DNA from: Rhodospirillaceae bacterium LM-1
Lineage (GTDB): Bacteria; Pseudomonadota; Alphaproteobacteria; Rhodospirillales; WMHbin7
Direction of reading: 5' to 3'
NCBI GenBank assembly: GCA_902725215.1
Contig: CACUVI010000026.1
Span: 1-64,000 of the forward strand
Length of the DNA stretch: 64,000 nucleotides
Below are positions 53,886-62,237 of this stretch, in pieces. The notes below the pieces were generated by a model. The model was not told the DNA's origin. It did no database searches and saw nothing but the letters and a program-made list of their open reading frames with translations. How positions within the stretch are numbered: position 1 is the stretch's first letter; every line of letters starts with the position of its first letter. Made by a program: the position numbers and the translations under genes.

Positions 53886-56800
53886 ATGATCCAGTTCGAG
53901 AGCATCCGGCTCACGGGCTTCAAGTCCTTTGTCGATCCGTCCGAGTTGGTGATCGAGCCGGGACTGACCGGCGTGGTCGGTCCCAACGGATGCGGCAAAT
54001 CGAATTTGGTCGAAGCGTTGCGTTGGGCGATGGGCGAAACATCGGCCAAGCAGATGCGCGGCGCCGACATGGATGACGTTATTTTCGGCGGCACCCAGTC
54101 GCGCCCGGCGCGCAACATCGCGGAAGTGCTGATTACGCTCGACAACCGTGCCCGCGTGGCGCCCGCCATGTTCAACGAGCATGACCGGCTGGAAGTGTTG
54201 CGCCGCATCGAGCGCGGCCAGGGATCTCATTACAAGGTCAATGGCCGCGAAGTGCGCGCCCGCGACGTAGCGCTTCTGTTTGCCGACGCCGCCACCGGGG
54301 CGCGCTCGACCGCCATGGTCAGCCAGGGCCGCATCGGCGCCATCATCAACGCCAAGCCCGCCGACCGCCGCTCGCTTCTGGAAGAGGCGGCGGGCATCTC
54401 GGGCCTGCATACGCGCAGGCATGAAGCGGAAATCCGCCTGAAAGCCGCCGAAGCCAATCTGTCGCGCCTGGACGATGTGCTGGTCACCTTGGAAGCGCAG
54501 ATGCAAAGCCTGTCCAAACAGGCCAAGCAGGCGTCGCGCTATCGCACCATCAACGACCAGATCCGCTCGGTGGAAGCCAGGCTCTTGCATCTGCGCTGGC
54601 AGCAGGCGATCGACGCGCTCGATGCCGCCGAGGCGGGCATGCGCGACATCGAGGTCGAGGTGGGCGGGCGAACCGGCGAGGCTGCTCAGGCCGCCACCCG
54701 CCAAGCAGAAGCCGCCGCCTCGCTGCCCCAGCTTCGCCAGACCGAGGCCGAGGCGTCGGCCCGCTTTCAGCGCTTGCTGGTGGCGGGCGAACAATTGGAC
54801 GCCGAGGAAAAGCGCGTTGCCGAAGCCAGAGCGGAAATTTCAAGGCGACTATTGCAGATCGCCGAGGACCGGGCGCGCGAAGAGGCCAGAACCCAGGATG
54901 CCGCCAGCGCGCTCGAACGTTTGTCGGGCGAGCGGCAAAATCTGATTCAGGCGGGCGAAGGCGAGGAACAGGCCCAGGCCAAGGCCAAGGAGCAATTGTC
55001 CCAGGCGGCGCAGATCGTGAACGCCACCGAGTCGGAATTGTCGCAGTTGACCGAGCGGGTCGCCGCCCAGGAAGCAAGGCGCGCCGCCCTTGAGCGGCGC
55101 AAGAGCGAAATCTCGGAACGCTTGGCCCGCCTGAAGGCCAGAGGTGAGGAATTGGGCCGTCAGATCGCCGCATCTGAGGCTGAGGCGGCGCAAGATTCGG
55201 AAGTGATCGCCGCCGAAGCGCGCATTGCCGCGGCGGCGGGCGCGCTCGACGAAGCGCGCGGCCAGTTGGAGGGCAGCGAGAAGCTGCTGGAGCAAACGAA
55301 CCAAGCGCGCAGCCAGGCCAGAAGCCGCTTGCAAGACGAAGAAGCCCAGATGAGCCGCCTGAAGGCCGAGGCCGAAGGCTTGAAGGCTTTGCTGTCGGCG
55401 GGCAAGCGCGAAGGCACGCCCATCCTGGACGCCGTATCGGTAGCGCCCGGCTATGAGGCGGCGCTGGGTGCTGCCCTGGGCGAGGATTTGGAAGCGCCTG
55501 CCGACGAAAATTCGCCGCATCGTTGGAGCCGCCTTGATCCTTATGCCGAACCGCAGGCCCTGCCGGTCGGCGTCCGGCCTTTGTCCGAACTGGTCAAGGC
55601 GCCGCCTGAATTAGCTAGGCGCTTGAGCCAAACCGGCCTGACCGAAAACGGCGCGCATCTGGCGGCTTCGCTGAAGCCGGGCCAGCGTCTGGTCAGCGCC
55701 GAGGGCGCGCTTTGGCGCTGGGATGGTTTCGTGATCGCCGCTGGCGCTCCCAGCGCCGCCGCCACAAGGCTGCAAACGCGCAACCGCTTGGCCGAAGTGG
55801 ATGGGTTGATGCAGTCCGCCCAGACCGCGCTGGCCAGCGCGCAAAGCGAGGACAAAAGCGCTCAGGACGCCGCGCAAGCGGCGCAGGACGCGGCCCGGCT
55901 GGCCCGCGAACGGGTTCGCCATGCCGAAGCCGAGCAGCAGAACGCGGCCAGGGCGCAGGCCCAGCTGATGGAGCGCGCCCAGGCCAGGGCCAGCAAGTTG
56001 GCGGGCTTGAAGGCGCAGGCCAGCCAGATCGAGGGCGATGTCGGCGAAGCGGAAACCCAGTTGGACGAAGCGACAAGGCAGGTGTCGGAACTGCCCGATC
56101 CCTCGGCCGGTCGCCAGGAAGCCGCCAGTCTGCGCGACCGTTTGGGGGCCGAACGATCCGCGCTGTTGGAAGCCAGGGCGGCGCATGACCGTTTGATGCG
56201 CGAATCGGGCGAGCGAAGCCGCCGCCTGGACAGCGTGACCCTGGACATCGAATCTTGGAAAAGCCGCGAGGCCGAGGCCATGGGCCACAGGCAGGCCCTG
56301 GACGCCCGTCAGGCCGAGGCGGCCAGCGAAGAGGCGCGTCTGGCGGCGCTGCCCGGCGAGATCGCCGAAAAGCGCCAGCGCCTGCTGACGGAAAAGCAAT
56401 CGGCGGAAACCGTCCGGCGCGAGGCGGCCGACGCGTTGGCCGTGGCCGAAACGAATCTGCGCGAGGCCGACAAAGCCCTAAAAACCGCCGAGTCGGAGTT
56501 GGCCCGCGTGCGCGAGGAGCGCGTGCGCAAGGAGGCCGCCATCGAGCAAGGCAAGCAGACCTGCCGCACCGTGGCCGAGCGAATTGCCGAACGCCTGGAA
56601 TGCCGTCCCGAACAGATCGCTGAAGTGGCCGAAATCGCGCCCGACGAAAAGCTGCCCGAACCCGACGAGTTGGATCGCAAGCTGGAAAGATTGGTGCGCG
56701 AGCGCGACGGCATGGGGCCGGTCAATCTGCGCGCCGAAACCGAATCGGAAGAGCTGGGGCTGCAAATCAATTCGCTGAAGACCGAGCGCGAAGACCTGAT

Positions 56801-57341
56801 CAACGCCATCGCAAGGCTGCGTCAGGGCATTTCGGAGTTGAACCGCGAAGGGCGCGAGCGTCTGCTGGCCTCGTTCAAGGCGGTGGACCAGCATTTCCGC
56901 GAATTGTTCGTGCGCTTGTTCGGCGGCGGGCGCGCCCACCTAACGCTGACCGAGGCCGAAGACCCGCTGGATTCGGGCCTGGAAATCATGGCCAGCCCGC
57001 CCGGCAAGAAGATGCAAGTGCTAAGCCTGCTTTCGGGCGGCGAGCAGGCCTTAACCGCGCTGGCCCTGCTGTTCGCCGTGTTTCTCACCAATCCAGCCCC
57101 AATTTGCGTGCTGGACGAAGTGGACGCGCCCTTGGACGACGCCAACGTGGACCGCTTTTGTTCGCTTCTGTCGCAGATCACCGAAAGCTCGAAGACGCGC
57201 TTCATGGTGGTCACCCATCACCGCATGACCATGGCCCGCATGGACCGTCTGTTCGGCGTCACCATGTCCGAAAGGGGCATCTCGCGCTTGGTCTCGGTCG
57301 ATCTTCGCACTGCCGAAAGACTGCGCGACGCTACCCTGTAG
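53886..57341 (+). CDS. smc: Chromosome segregation ATPase SMC
   Basis: SMC protein of 1151 aa that compacts chromosomes with ScpA/ScpB. N-terminal head: FKSFVDPSELVIEPGLTGVVGPNGCGKSNLVEALRWAMGE (Walker A about 32-40). Coiled coils rich in A/E/R/Q run at about 170-500 and 660-930, separated by the hinge (about 510-650, GTPILDAVSVAPGYEAALGAALGEDLEAP). C-terminal head has the ABC signature LSGGEQALTALALLF at about 1047 and Walker B ICVLDEVDAPLDD near 1073. Length is typical. ATG directly follows the dsbA-like gene by 4 bp. Confidence 0.97.
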   Translation: MIQFESIRLTGFKSFVDPSELVIEPGLTGVVGPNGCGKSNLVEALRWAMGETSAKQMRGADMDDVIFGGTQSRPARNIAEVLITLDNRARVAPAMFNEHDRLEVLRRIERGQGSHYKVNGREVRARDVALLFADAATGARSTAMVSQGRIGAIINAKPADRRSLLEEAAGISGLHTRRHEAEIRLKAAEANLSRLDDVLVTLEAQMQSLSKQAKQASRYRTINDQIRSVEARLLHLRWQQAIDALDAAEAGMRDIEVEVGGRTGEAAQAATRQAEAAASLPQLRQTEAEASARFQRLLVAGEQLDAEEKRVAEARAEISRRLLQIAEDRAREEARTQDAASALERLSGERQNLIQAGEGEEQAQAKAKEQLSQAAQIVNATESELSQLTERVAAQEARRAALERRKSEISERLARLKARGEELGRQIAASEAEAAQDSEVIAAEARIAAAAGALDEARGQLEGSEKLLEQTNQARSQARSRLQDEEAQMSRLKAEAEGLKALLSAGKREGTPILDAVSVAPGYEAALGAALGEDLEAPADENSPHRWSRLDPYAEPQALPVGVRPLSELVKAPPELARRLSQTGLTENGAHLAASLKPGQRLVSAEGALWRWDGFVIAAGAPSAAATRLQTRNRLAEVDGLMQSAQTALASAQSEDKSAQDAAQAAQDAARLARERVRHAEAEQQNAARAQAQLMERAQARASKLAGLKAQASQIEGDVGEAETQLDEATRQVSELPDPSAGRQEAASLRDRLGAERSALLEARAAHDRLMRESGERSRRLDSVTLDIESWKSREAEAMGHRQALDARQAEAASEEARLAALPGEIAEKRQRLLTEKQSAETVRREAADALAVAETNLREADKALKTAESELARVREERVRKEAAIEQGKQTCRTVAERIAERLECRPEQIAEVAEIAPDEKLPEPDELDRKLERLVRERDGMGPVNLRAETESEELGLQINSLKTEREDLINAIARLRQGISELNREGRERLLASFKAVDQHFRELFVRLFGGGRAHLTLTEAEDPLDSGLEIMASPPGKKMQVLSLLSGGEQALTALALLFAVFLTNPAPICVLDEVDAPLDDANVDRFCSLLSQITESSKTRFMVVTHHRMTMARMDRLFGVTMSERGISRLVSVDLRTAERLRDATL

Positions 57342-57402
57342 AAGCCTTTCTACGTGGGCTTTTTGGCAAATACTGCGGCGCAGCGAAAAGGGGTTTTGGC
57401 GC

Positions 57403-57432
57403 TTGACACCCAAAGGGGTAGGGCGCTATTGT
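57403..57432 (+). promoter_or_regulatory. Sigma-70-type promoter of the F0 ATP synthase operon
   Basis: A perfect -35 TTGACA (57403-57408) and -10 TATTGT (57427-57432) are 18 bp apart. Transcription would start near 57439, about 60 bases before the atpI ATG. This is the strongest promoter match seen in the window, suited to an abundantly expressed complex. Confidence 0.72.
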
Positions 57433-57437
57433 GCGAC

Positions 57438-57476
57438 CCGCTTTCGGGGCCGCTTCGCGGCCCGAAGAGCGGCTTG
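57438..57476 (+). other. Hairpin in the atpI 5' leader
   Basis: CGCTTTCGGGGCCGC and GCGGCCCGAAGAGCG pair around a TTC loop, with one bulged base. It occupies most of the predicted leader just downstream of the start site and ends about 20 bp before the atpI start. It may stabilise the atp message. Confidence 0.6.
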
Positions 57477-57497
57477 CGTTTCTTGAGGGTGGCGGCC

Positions 57498-57869
57498 ATG
57501 GGCGACGACGCTTCTTCCCCGACCCCAAAAGAAATCGAGGCCCGGCTGCGCAAGATGCAAGCCGAGGGTGGACAGCAAGGCGCTTCTTCGGACAAAAACG
57601 GCCCGGATCCGTCGTCGATGACGGCGGGACTGGGCGTTGCGATGCGCATCGGCGTCGAACTGGTTTCGGCGCTGATGGTCGGAGTGGGGATCGGCTTTGG
57701 GCTGGACACCCTTTTCGATACGAAGCCCTGGTTGATGTTGGTGTTTTTCTTCGTAGGTTCCGCCGCCGGAATCATGAATGTCTGGCGGGTGGTTTCGGGG
57801 CAGGGCTTCACGGCCGGTTACCGGGATCGGACGGGGGGCGACGATCGGAAAGACAATGCGAAGCGCTAG
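57498..57869 (+). CDS. atpI: ATP synthase assembly protein I
   Basis: Small membrane protein of 123 aa helping c-ring assembly. After a charged N-terminus (SPTPKEIEARLRKMQAE) two membrane helices follow (about 45-68 and 75-97: VELVSALMVGVGIGFGLDTLF and PWLMLVFFFVGSAAGIMNVWRVV), typical AtpI. ATG 57498 begins at MGDDASSPTPKE; the longer frame from 57354 runs over the promoter and hairpin and is rejected. First gene of the F0 operon. Confidence 0.93.
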   Translation: MGDDASSPTPKEIEARLRKMQAEGGQQGASSDKNGPDPSSMTAGLGVAMRIGVELVSALMVGVGIGFGLDTLFDTKPWLMLVFFFVGSAAGIMNVWRVVSGQGFTAGYRDRTGGDDRKDNAKR

Positions 57870-57915
57870 CCGTCGGTTGGCGCGGTTGAGGACGAGAAGA
57901 TAAGGATCGCAAACT

Positions 57916-58638
57916 GTGGCCAGTCCGCTGCATCAGTTCGAAGTGACGCCCTTGGTCCCCATCCATATCGGGGGCGTCGATCTGTCCTTCACCAATTCCT
58001 CGGCCTTCATGGTGGCCGCCGTGGGCGCCGCCGCCCTTTTCTTCATTTACGGATCGAAGGGCCGCGCCCTGGTGCCGGGCCGCTGGCAGTCGCTGGCCGA
58101 GCTGACCTATGAATTCGTGGCCGGCATGGTGCGCGAGAATGTGGGGCAGGAAGGGCGGAAATATTTCCCCGCCGTGCTCTCGCTGTTTTGCTTCATCCTG
58201 TTTTGCAATTTGCTGGGCCTGCTGCCCTATTCCTTCACCGTCACCAGCCACATCATCGTCACTTTCGCGCTGGCCTTCACCGCCTTCATCGGCGTGACGC
58301 TGGTCGGCATCATGCGCCACGGCCTGCATTTCTTCTCGCTGTTCGTGCCTTCGGGCGTGTCGCCGGTGCTGTTGCCGCTTTTGATCCCGATCGAGATCGT
58401 CTCGTATCTTTCGCGCCCCGTCAGCCTGTCGGTTCGTCTGTTCGCCAACATGATGGCGGGCCACACGATGATGAAGGTGTTCGCCAGCTTCATTCTGCCG
58501 CTTGGCGTGTTCGGCATCGCCCCTTTCGCCATCGATGTGGTGCTGACCGGCTTCGAGTTCGGCATCGCCATCATTCAGGCCTACATTTTTACCGTGCTTA
58601 CCTGCCTTTATCTGCATGACGCCGTGCATCTGCACTGA
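57916..58638 (+). CDS. atpB: ATP synthase F0 subunit a
   Basis: Membrane subunit forming the proton half-channels, 240 aa, starting with GTG. Essential Arg at 174 in SLSVRLFANMMAGH, with FEFGIAIIQAYIFTVLTCLYLHDAVHLH at the C-terminus holding the Glu and Gln of the channel. GLLPYSFTVTSHIIVTFALAF is also characteristic. It follows atpI by 46 bp and precedes atpE by 48 bp. Confidence 0.98.
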   Translation: MASPLHQFEVTPLVPIHIGGVDLSFTNSSAFMVAAVGAAALFFIYGSKGRALVPGRWQSLAELTYEFVAGMVRENVGQEGRKYFPAVLSLFCFILFCNLLGLLPYSFTVTSHIIVTFALAFTAFIGVTLVGIMRHGLHFFSLFVPSGVSPVLLPLLIPIEIVSYLSRPVSLSVRLFANMMAGHTMMKVFASFILPLGVFGIAPFAIDVVLTGFEFGIAIIQAYIFTVLTCLYLHDAVHLH

Positions 58639-58686
58639 AGGCCCGGAAATATCTCTGCCCAACGTTAACTGTAAGGAACTTAGACG

Positions 58687-58914
58687 ATGGAAGTTGCAGC
58701 CGCAAAATTGATTGGTGCCGGTCTGGCCGTGATTGGCCTGGGTGGCGTGGGTGCCGGTATCGGCCAGATCTTCGCGACCCTGGTCTCGTCGGTGGCCCGC
58801 AATCCGGCCGCCAAGCCGCAGGTTCAGGGTCTGGCCTTCATCGGCTTCGCCCTGGTGGAAGCGGTGGCGCTGTACGCGCTCGTGATCGCGTTCCTGATCC
58901 TGTACGCTTTCTAA
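58687..58914 (+). CDS. atpE: ATP synthase F0 subunit c
   Basis: Proteolipid of 75 aa making the rotor ring. Two helices with the polar loop ARNP at about 37-40 and the proton-binding Glu at position 58 (FALVEAVALYAL). The glycine run GLGGVGAGIGQI in helix 1 is normal for helix packing. Glu with no sodium-type Gln/Ser/Thr set visible points to H+ coupling; helix 1 has Gln27 (GIGQI), so a check of ion ligands would be needed. A strong hairpin follows the gene. Confidence 0.98.
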   Translation: MEVAAAKLIGAGLAVIGLGGVGAGIGQIFATLVSSVARNPAAKPQVQGLAFIGFALVEAVALYALVIAFLILYAF

Positions 58915-58932
58915 TTAGTTCCGCATCTTCCG

Positions 58933-58964
58933 GCCCGGATCGCCATAACTTGGCGGGTCCGGGC
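58933..58964 (+). other. Intercistronic hairpin after atpE
   Basis: GCCCGGATCGCC (58933-58944), loop ATAACTT, GGCGGGTCCGGGC (58952-58964): twelve pairs with one bulged G and one G-T. No T-run follows. Such a structure may protect the atpE message so that subunit c is made in excess of b/b', as stoichiometry requires. Confidence 0.7.
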
Positions 58965-58981
58965 GGATTAGAGGACGTGCC

Positions 58982-59470
58982 ATGCCTCAGCTGAATATCG
59001 CCATGTTCCCCACCCAGCTTTTCTGGCTGGCTGTCTGCTTCGTGGCGCTGTACCTGCTGGTCAGCTACGTGATCGTGCCGCGCCTAGGCTCGGTGCTCGA
59101 TGAGCGCCAGCGCCGCATCGACGACAATCTCGAGCGGGCGACCGAATTGAAGGCCGAGGCCGAAACCGCCATCGCCGTCTATGAGAAGGCGCTGAACGAA
59201 GCTAGGTCGAAAGCCCAGGAAACGTTGCGCGAAAAGACGGCGGCCATGCAAGCCGAAGCCGAGGCGCGTTCCCGTTCGCTGGGCGAAAAGCTGGCGGCTG
59301 AAATCAAGGCGGGCGAAGCCCGCGTGGCGGCAGCCAAGGAAGCGGCCATTCAGGGCGTGCGCGGATTGGCCGCCGAAGTGGCGGGCGATTTGGCTTCGCG
59401 TCTGACCGCCGGCGCGGTGGATGGGGCCAAGGCCTCGACCGCGGTCGATAGCGTGATGGGGAGCCGCTGA
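58982..59470 (+). CDS. atpF': ATP synthase F0 subunit b'
   Basis: Peripheral-stalk subunit of 162 aa. N-terminal helix [50 protein letters not shown], then an amphipathic coiled coil rich in A/E/K. The PTQLFWL start is typical of b' as found in photosynthetic and other alphaproteobacteria. Its TGA overlaps the ATG of the next gene (TGATG), consistent with 1:1 synthesis. Confidence 0.95.
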   Translation: MPQLNIAMFPTQLFWLAVCFVALYLLVSYVIVPRLGSVLDERQRRIDDNLERATELKAEAETAIAVYEKALNEARSKAQETLREKTAAMQAEAEARSRSLGEKLAAEIKAGEARVAAAKEAAIQGVRGLAAEVAGDLASRLTAGAVDGAKASTAVDSVMGSR

Positions 59471-60006
59471 TGTTCATTTCGCAAGCCTTCGCCGCCGACG
59501 CGGGGCACGCCGCCGCCGCTCCTTTCTGGCAGGCTCCCGAATTCTTCGTGATGCTGGCCTTCTTCGTGATGATCGGCTTGGCCTTAAAGCCGGTGTCGCG
59601 CGCTTTGGCCTCGGCGCTCGATCTGCGCGCCGAAAAGATCAAGGCCCGGCTCGACGACGCGCAGAAGCTGCGCGAAGACGCCCAGGAAATGCTGGCCCGT
59701 TATCAGCGCCGCCAAGCCCAGGCGCTGAAGGAAGCCGAGGAGATCGTCGCTCATGCGCAGGCCGAAGCCGAACGCTTGTCCAAGCAGGCGGCCAAGGATC
59801 TGGAAGACAGTCTGAAGCGCCGCGAGCAGCAGGCCATGGAGCGCATCGCCCAGGCGGAAGCCAAGGCGGTGAAGGAAGTGCGCGACATCGTGGTCGATAT
59901 CGCCACGCAAGCCGCCGAAAAGGTGATCCGCGAACAGCTGCCCGCACAGGCCGCTTCCTCGCTGATCGACGCCGCCATCAAGGAAGCTGGCGTCAAGCTG
60001 AACTGA
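59470..60006 (+). CDS. atpF: ATP synthase F0 subunit b
   Basis: Peripheral-stalk subunit of 178 aa. Short N-terminal segment [70 protein letters not shown], one membrane helix at about 22-44, then the long dimerisation coiled coil. Last gene of the operon; F1 genes (atpHAGDC) are not here, as is usual for alphaproteobacteria. A clear terminator follows 21 bp downstream. Confidence 0.96.
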   Translation: MFISQAFAADAGHAAAAPFWQAPEFFVMLAFFVMIGLALKPVSRALASALDLRAEKIKARLDDAQKLREDAQEMLARYQRRQAQALKEAEEIVAHAQAEAERLSKQAAKDLEDSLKRREQQAMERIAQAEAKAVKEVRDIVVDIATQAAEKVIREQLPAQAASSLIDAAIKEAGVKLN

Positions 60007-60027
60007 GCTTCGCTTATAACGAGGTTG

Positions 60028-60056
60028 AAAAAGGCCGGGTCATATCCGGCCTTTTT
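60028..60056 (+). terminator. Rho-independent terminator after atpF
   Basis: AAAAAGGCCGG (60028-60038), loop GTCATAT, CCGGCCTTTTT (60046-60056): an 11-bp perfect stem closing with A/T tracts on both sides, so it can stop transcription from both strands. The opposite-strand small membrane protein ends at 60055 within it. Confidence 0.93.
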
Positions 60057-60180
60057 ATTGCCTGTCCAGCCAGATCAGAAGGACGAAGAACAGGGCCAGT
60101 ACTGCGAAAGTAGCTAGGATGCGCCACTTTCCCGGCGGCTGCTTGCGCTCGAAAGGGCAGTTGCAATTTGGCTCGCTCAT
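60055..60180 (-). CDS. Tiny membrane protein (41 aa)
   Basis: A 41-codon frame: short hydrophilic N-terminus with two cysteines and basic residues ([19 protein letters not shown]), then one strong membrane helix ILATFAVLALFFVLLIWL and stop. ATG 60180 overlaps the stop of the tiny gene before it (ATGA). The longer reading frame to 60258 is not used since its extra part is highly basic and runs across the neighbour. Single-pass, topology N-in by the positive-inside rule. No family recognised. Confidence 0.55.
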   Translation of the reverse strand: MSEPNCNCPFERKQPPGKWRILATFAVLALFFVLLIWLDRQ

Positions 60181-60296
60181 CCGAAAATCGCCAGTCCGAT
60201 CAGCCACAACACGAACAAAAGGCTTACGCCCAGCGGCACGGCGGCGATGCCCAAACAACCGCTGATCGGGCCGGATTTGGCGGCGCTATTTGCCAT
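60177..60296 (-). CDS. Tiny membrane protein (39 aa) overlapping the pckG end
   Basis: A 39-codon frame too short for routine gene calls. ATG 60296 lies in the last codons of pckG (different frame), and its TGA overlaps the following ATG. After a polar start ([15 protein letters not shown]) there is one long hydrophobic stretch [22 protein letters not shown]. The chained overlaps pckG / 39 aa / 41 aa suggest translational coupling. No function can be assigned. Confidence 0.5.
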   Translation of the reverse strand: MANSAAKSGPISGCLGIAAVPLGVSLLFVLWLIGLAIFG

Positions 60297-62127
60297 CCAG
60301 CTCCCACACGGCGGGCGCTCGCCACAGGCGCGATTTCAAGAGCATGCGTTCATAGAGCATTTCCTTAGGCGCTCGGTCGAAGAAGCGGTCGAACAATTCT
60401 TCCTGGCTTTGCGCGTCGGCAACTCCCGCCCCCTGATCGACCCGCATCAGTTCCTGAAACTTGTCCCTTGAATAATCCAGGCCCGACCATTCCAGATCCT
60501 CATATTGCGGAACGAATCCCAGTGGGCTTTCCACCGCCTTGGCGCGGCCATGCACGCGCTCGACGATCCATTTCAACACGCGCATGTTCTCGCCGAAACC
60601 CGGCCACATGAACTTGCCCTGCTCGTCCTTCCTGAACCAGTTGACGCGGAAAATCGGCGGCGGGTAATTCACCTTGCGGCCCATATCCAGCCAGTGATTG
60701 AAGTAATCGGCCATGTTGTAGCCGCAGAAGGGCAGCATGGCGAAAGGGTCGCGCCGAATGGCGGCCTGGCCGACAGCGGCGGCGGTGGCTTCCGATCCCA
60801 TGGTCGCCCCCAGATAAACGCCATGCGTCCAGTTGAAGGCCTGCAGCACCAAGGGGGCGTTCTTGCTTAAGCGCCCGCCGACGATGAAGGCGGAAATGGG
60901 AACGCCTTTGGGATCGTCCCAGCCGGGATCGGTGGAAGGGCACTGCTGCAAGGGGGCGGTAAAGCGGGCGTTGGGATGCGCCGCCAGACGTCCGCAGCCG
61001 GGCGTCCAATCCTGGCCCAGCCAGTCGATCAAGTGAGCGGGCGCACGCTCGGTCATGCCTTCCCACCACACATCGCCTTCATCGGTCAGCGCCACATTGG
61101 TGAAAATGCTGTTGGCCGAACAGGAGGCCATGGCGCTGGGATTGGTGGCGTCGCCGGTGCCGGGAGCCACGCCAAAAAATCCCGCCTCGGGGTTGATGGC
61201 GTAAAAGCGACCGTCCTTGCCCGGCTTGATCCAGGCGATGTCGTCGCCGATGGTGTGAATCTTCCAGCCTTCGAATCCCCTGGGCGGCACCAGCATGGCG
61301 AAATTTGTCTTGCCGCAGGCCGAGGGAAAGGCGGCGGCGACATAGGTTTTCTCGCCCGCCGGAGATTCAACGCCGACGATTAGCATATGCTCGGCCAGCC
61401 AGCCCTGGTCGCGCCCCATCGAACTGGCGATGCGCAGCGCGAAGCACTTCTTGCCCAAAAGCGCGTTGCCGCCATAGCCCGAACCGTAAGACCAGATGGC
61501 GCGCTCTTCCGGGAAGTGCGAGATGTAGATGCTGTCAGGATTGCAAGGCCAAGGCACGTCGGCTTGGCCGGGCGACAACGGCATGCCCACCGAATGCAGG
61601 CAGGGCACGAAATCGCCATCCTTGCCCAGCACGTTCAGCACCGCCTGGCCCATGCGCGTCATGATGCGCATATTGACGCAGACATAAGGCGAATCGGTGA
61701 TCTCGACGCCGATATGGGCGATGTCGGACCCCAGCGGTCCCATCGAGAAGGGCACGACATACATAGTGCGCCCTCGCATGCAGCCATCGTAAAGGCCGGT
61801 CATCAGGGCCTTCATCTCTTTGGGGTCCATCCAATTGTTGGTCGGACCCGCATCGCCCCGATTGTGCGAGCAGATGAAGGTGCGGTCCTCGACCCTGGCG
61901 ACGTCCTTGGGGTCGGAACGAACCAGATAGCTGTTGGGGCGCTTGGCGTCGTTCAGGCGGATCATGGCGCCCTGTTCGATCATCTGGGCGCAAAGCTGGT
62001 CATACTCGCCTTGGCTGCCGTCGCAGACATGGATTTTGTCGGGGCGGCACAGCCTGGCGACCTCGTCGATCCAGGCCAGCAGTCTGGCATTCATCGTGGT
62101 TCCGCCAAGAAGGCCCAACTCGCCCAT
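60286..62127 (-). CDS. pckG: Phosphoenolpyruvate carboxykinase (GTP)
   Basis: GTP-type PEPCK of 613 aa: oxaloacetate + GTP to PEP + CO2 + GDP, gluconeogenesis. The kinase P-loop FPSACGKTN is at about 268-276; [15 protein letters not shown] and [21 protein letters not shown] are substrate and Mn2+ regions; [18 protein letters not shown] and [26 protein letters not shown] lie near the C-terminus. GGGAGA is 8 bases before ATG 62127. GTP-type PEPCK is less usual than the ATP type in alphaproteobacteria. The gene is next to the PEPCK-like DUF4914. Confidence 0.97.
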   Translation of the reverse strand: MGELGLLGGTTMNARLLAWIDEVARLCRPDKIHVCDGSQGEYDQLCAQMIEQGAMIRLNDAKRPNSYLVRSDPKDVARVEDRTFICSHNRGDAGPTNNWMDPKEMKALMTGLYDGCMRGRTMYVVPFSMGPLGSDIAHIGVEITDSPYVCVNMRIMTRMGQAVLNVLGKDGDFVPCLHSVGMPLSPGQADVPWPCNPDSIYISHFPEERAIWSYGSGYGGNALLGKKCFALRIASSMGRDQGWLAEHMLIVGVESPAGEKTYVAAAFPSACGKTNFAMLVPPRGFEGWKIHTIGDDIAWIKPGKDGRFYAINPEAGFFGVAPGTGDATNPSAMASCSANSIFTNVALTDEGDVWWEGMTERAPAHLIDWLGQDWTPGCGRLAAHPNARFTAPLQQCPSTDPGWDDPKGVPISAFIVGGRLSKNAPLVLQAFNWTHGVYLGATMGSEATAAAVGQAAIRRDPFAMLPFCGYNMADYFNHWLDMGRKVNYPPPIFRVNWFRKDEQGKFMWPGFGENMRVLKWIVERVHGRAKAVESPLGFVPQYEDLEWSGLDYSRDKFQELMRVDQGAGVADAQSQEELFDRFFDRAPKEMLYERMLLKSRLWRAPAVWELDGK

Positions 62128-62150
62128 GACAACCGTCTCCCATCACGATC

Positions 62151-62166
62151 AGAACATATCCGTTCT
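62151..62166. promoter_or_regulatory. Inverted repeat upstream of pckG
   Basis: AGAAC-N6-GTTCT, 24-39 bases before the pckG start in a 110-bp A+T-richer gap, a reasonable place for a repressor or activator site. Short arms make a chance occurrence possible. Confidence 0.3.
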
Positions 62167-62237
62167 AACATGGGTAGGTCGGGTAGGGTGAACAAGAAAT
62201 ACGAAATTCACCAGACAGATTAATGTGTTAGAAAACG

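Noticed and set aside
53886-53975. Phage or island boundary near dsbA-smc
   Set aside because: All neighbours are core genes in usual alphaproteobacterial order; no integrase, att repeats or tRNA.
57339-57365. Terminator directly after smc
   Set aside because: Two short competing stems (GTAGAA/TTCTAC and AAGCC/GGCTT) with a short T-run; too weak to list as a feature.
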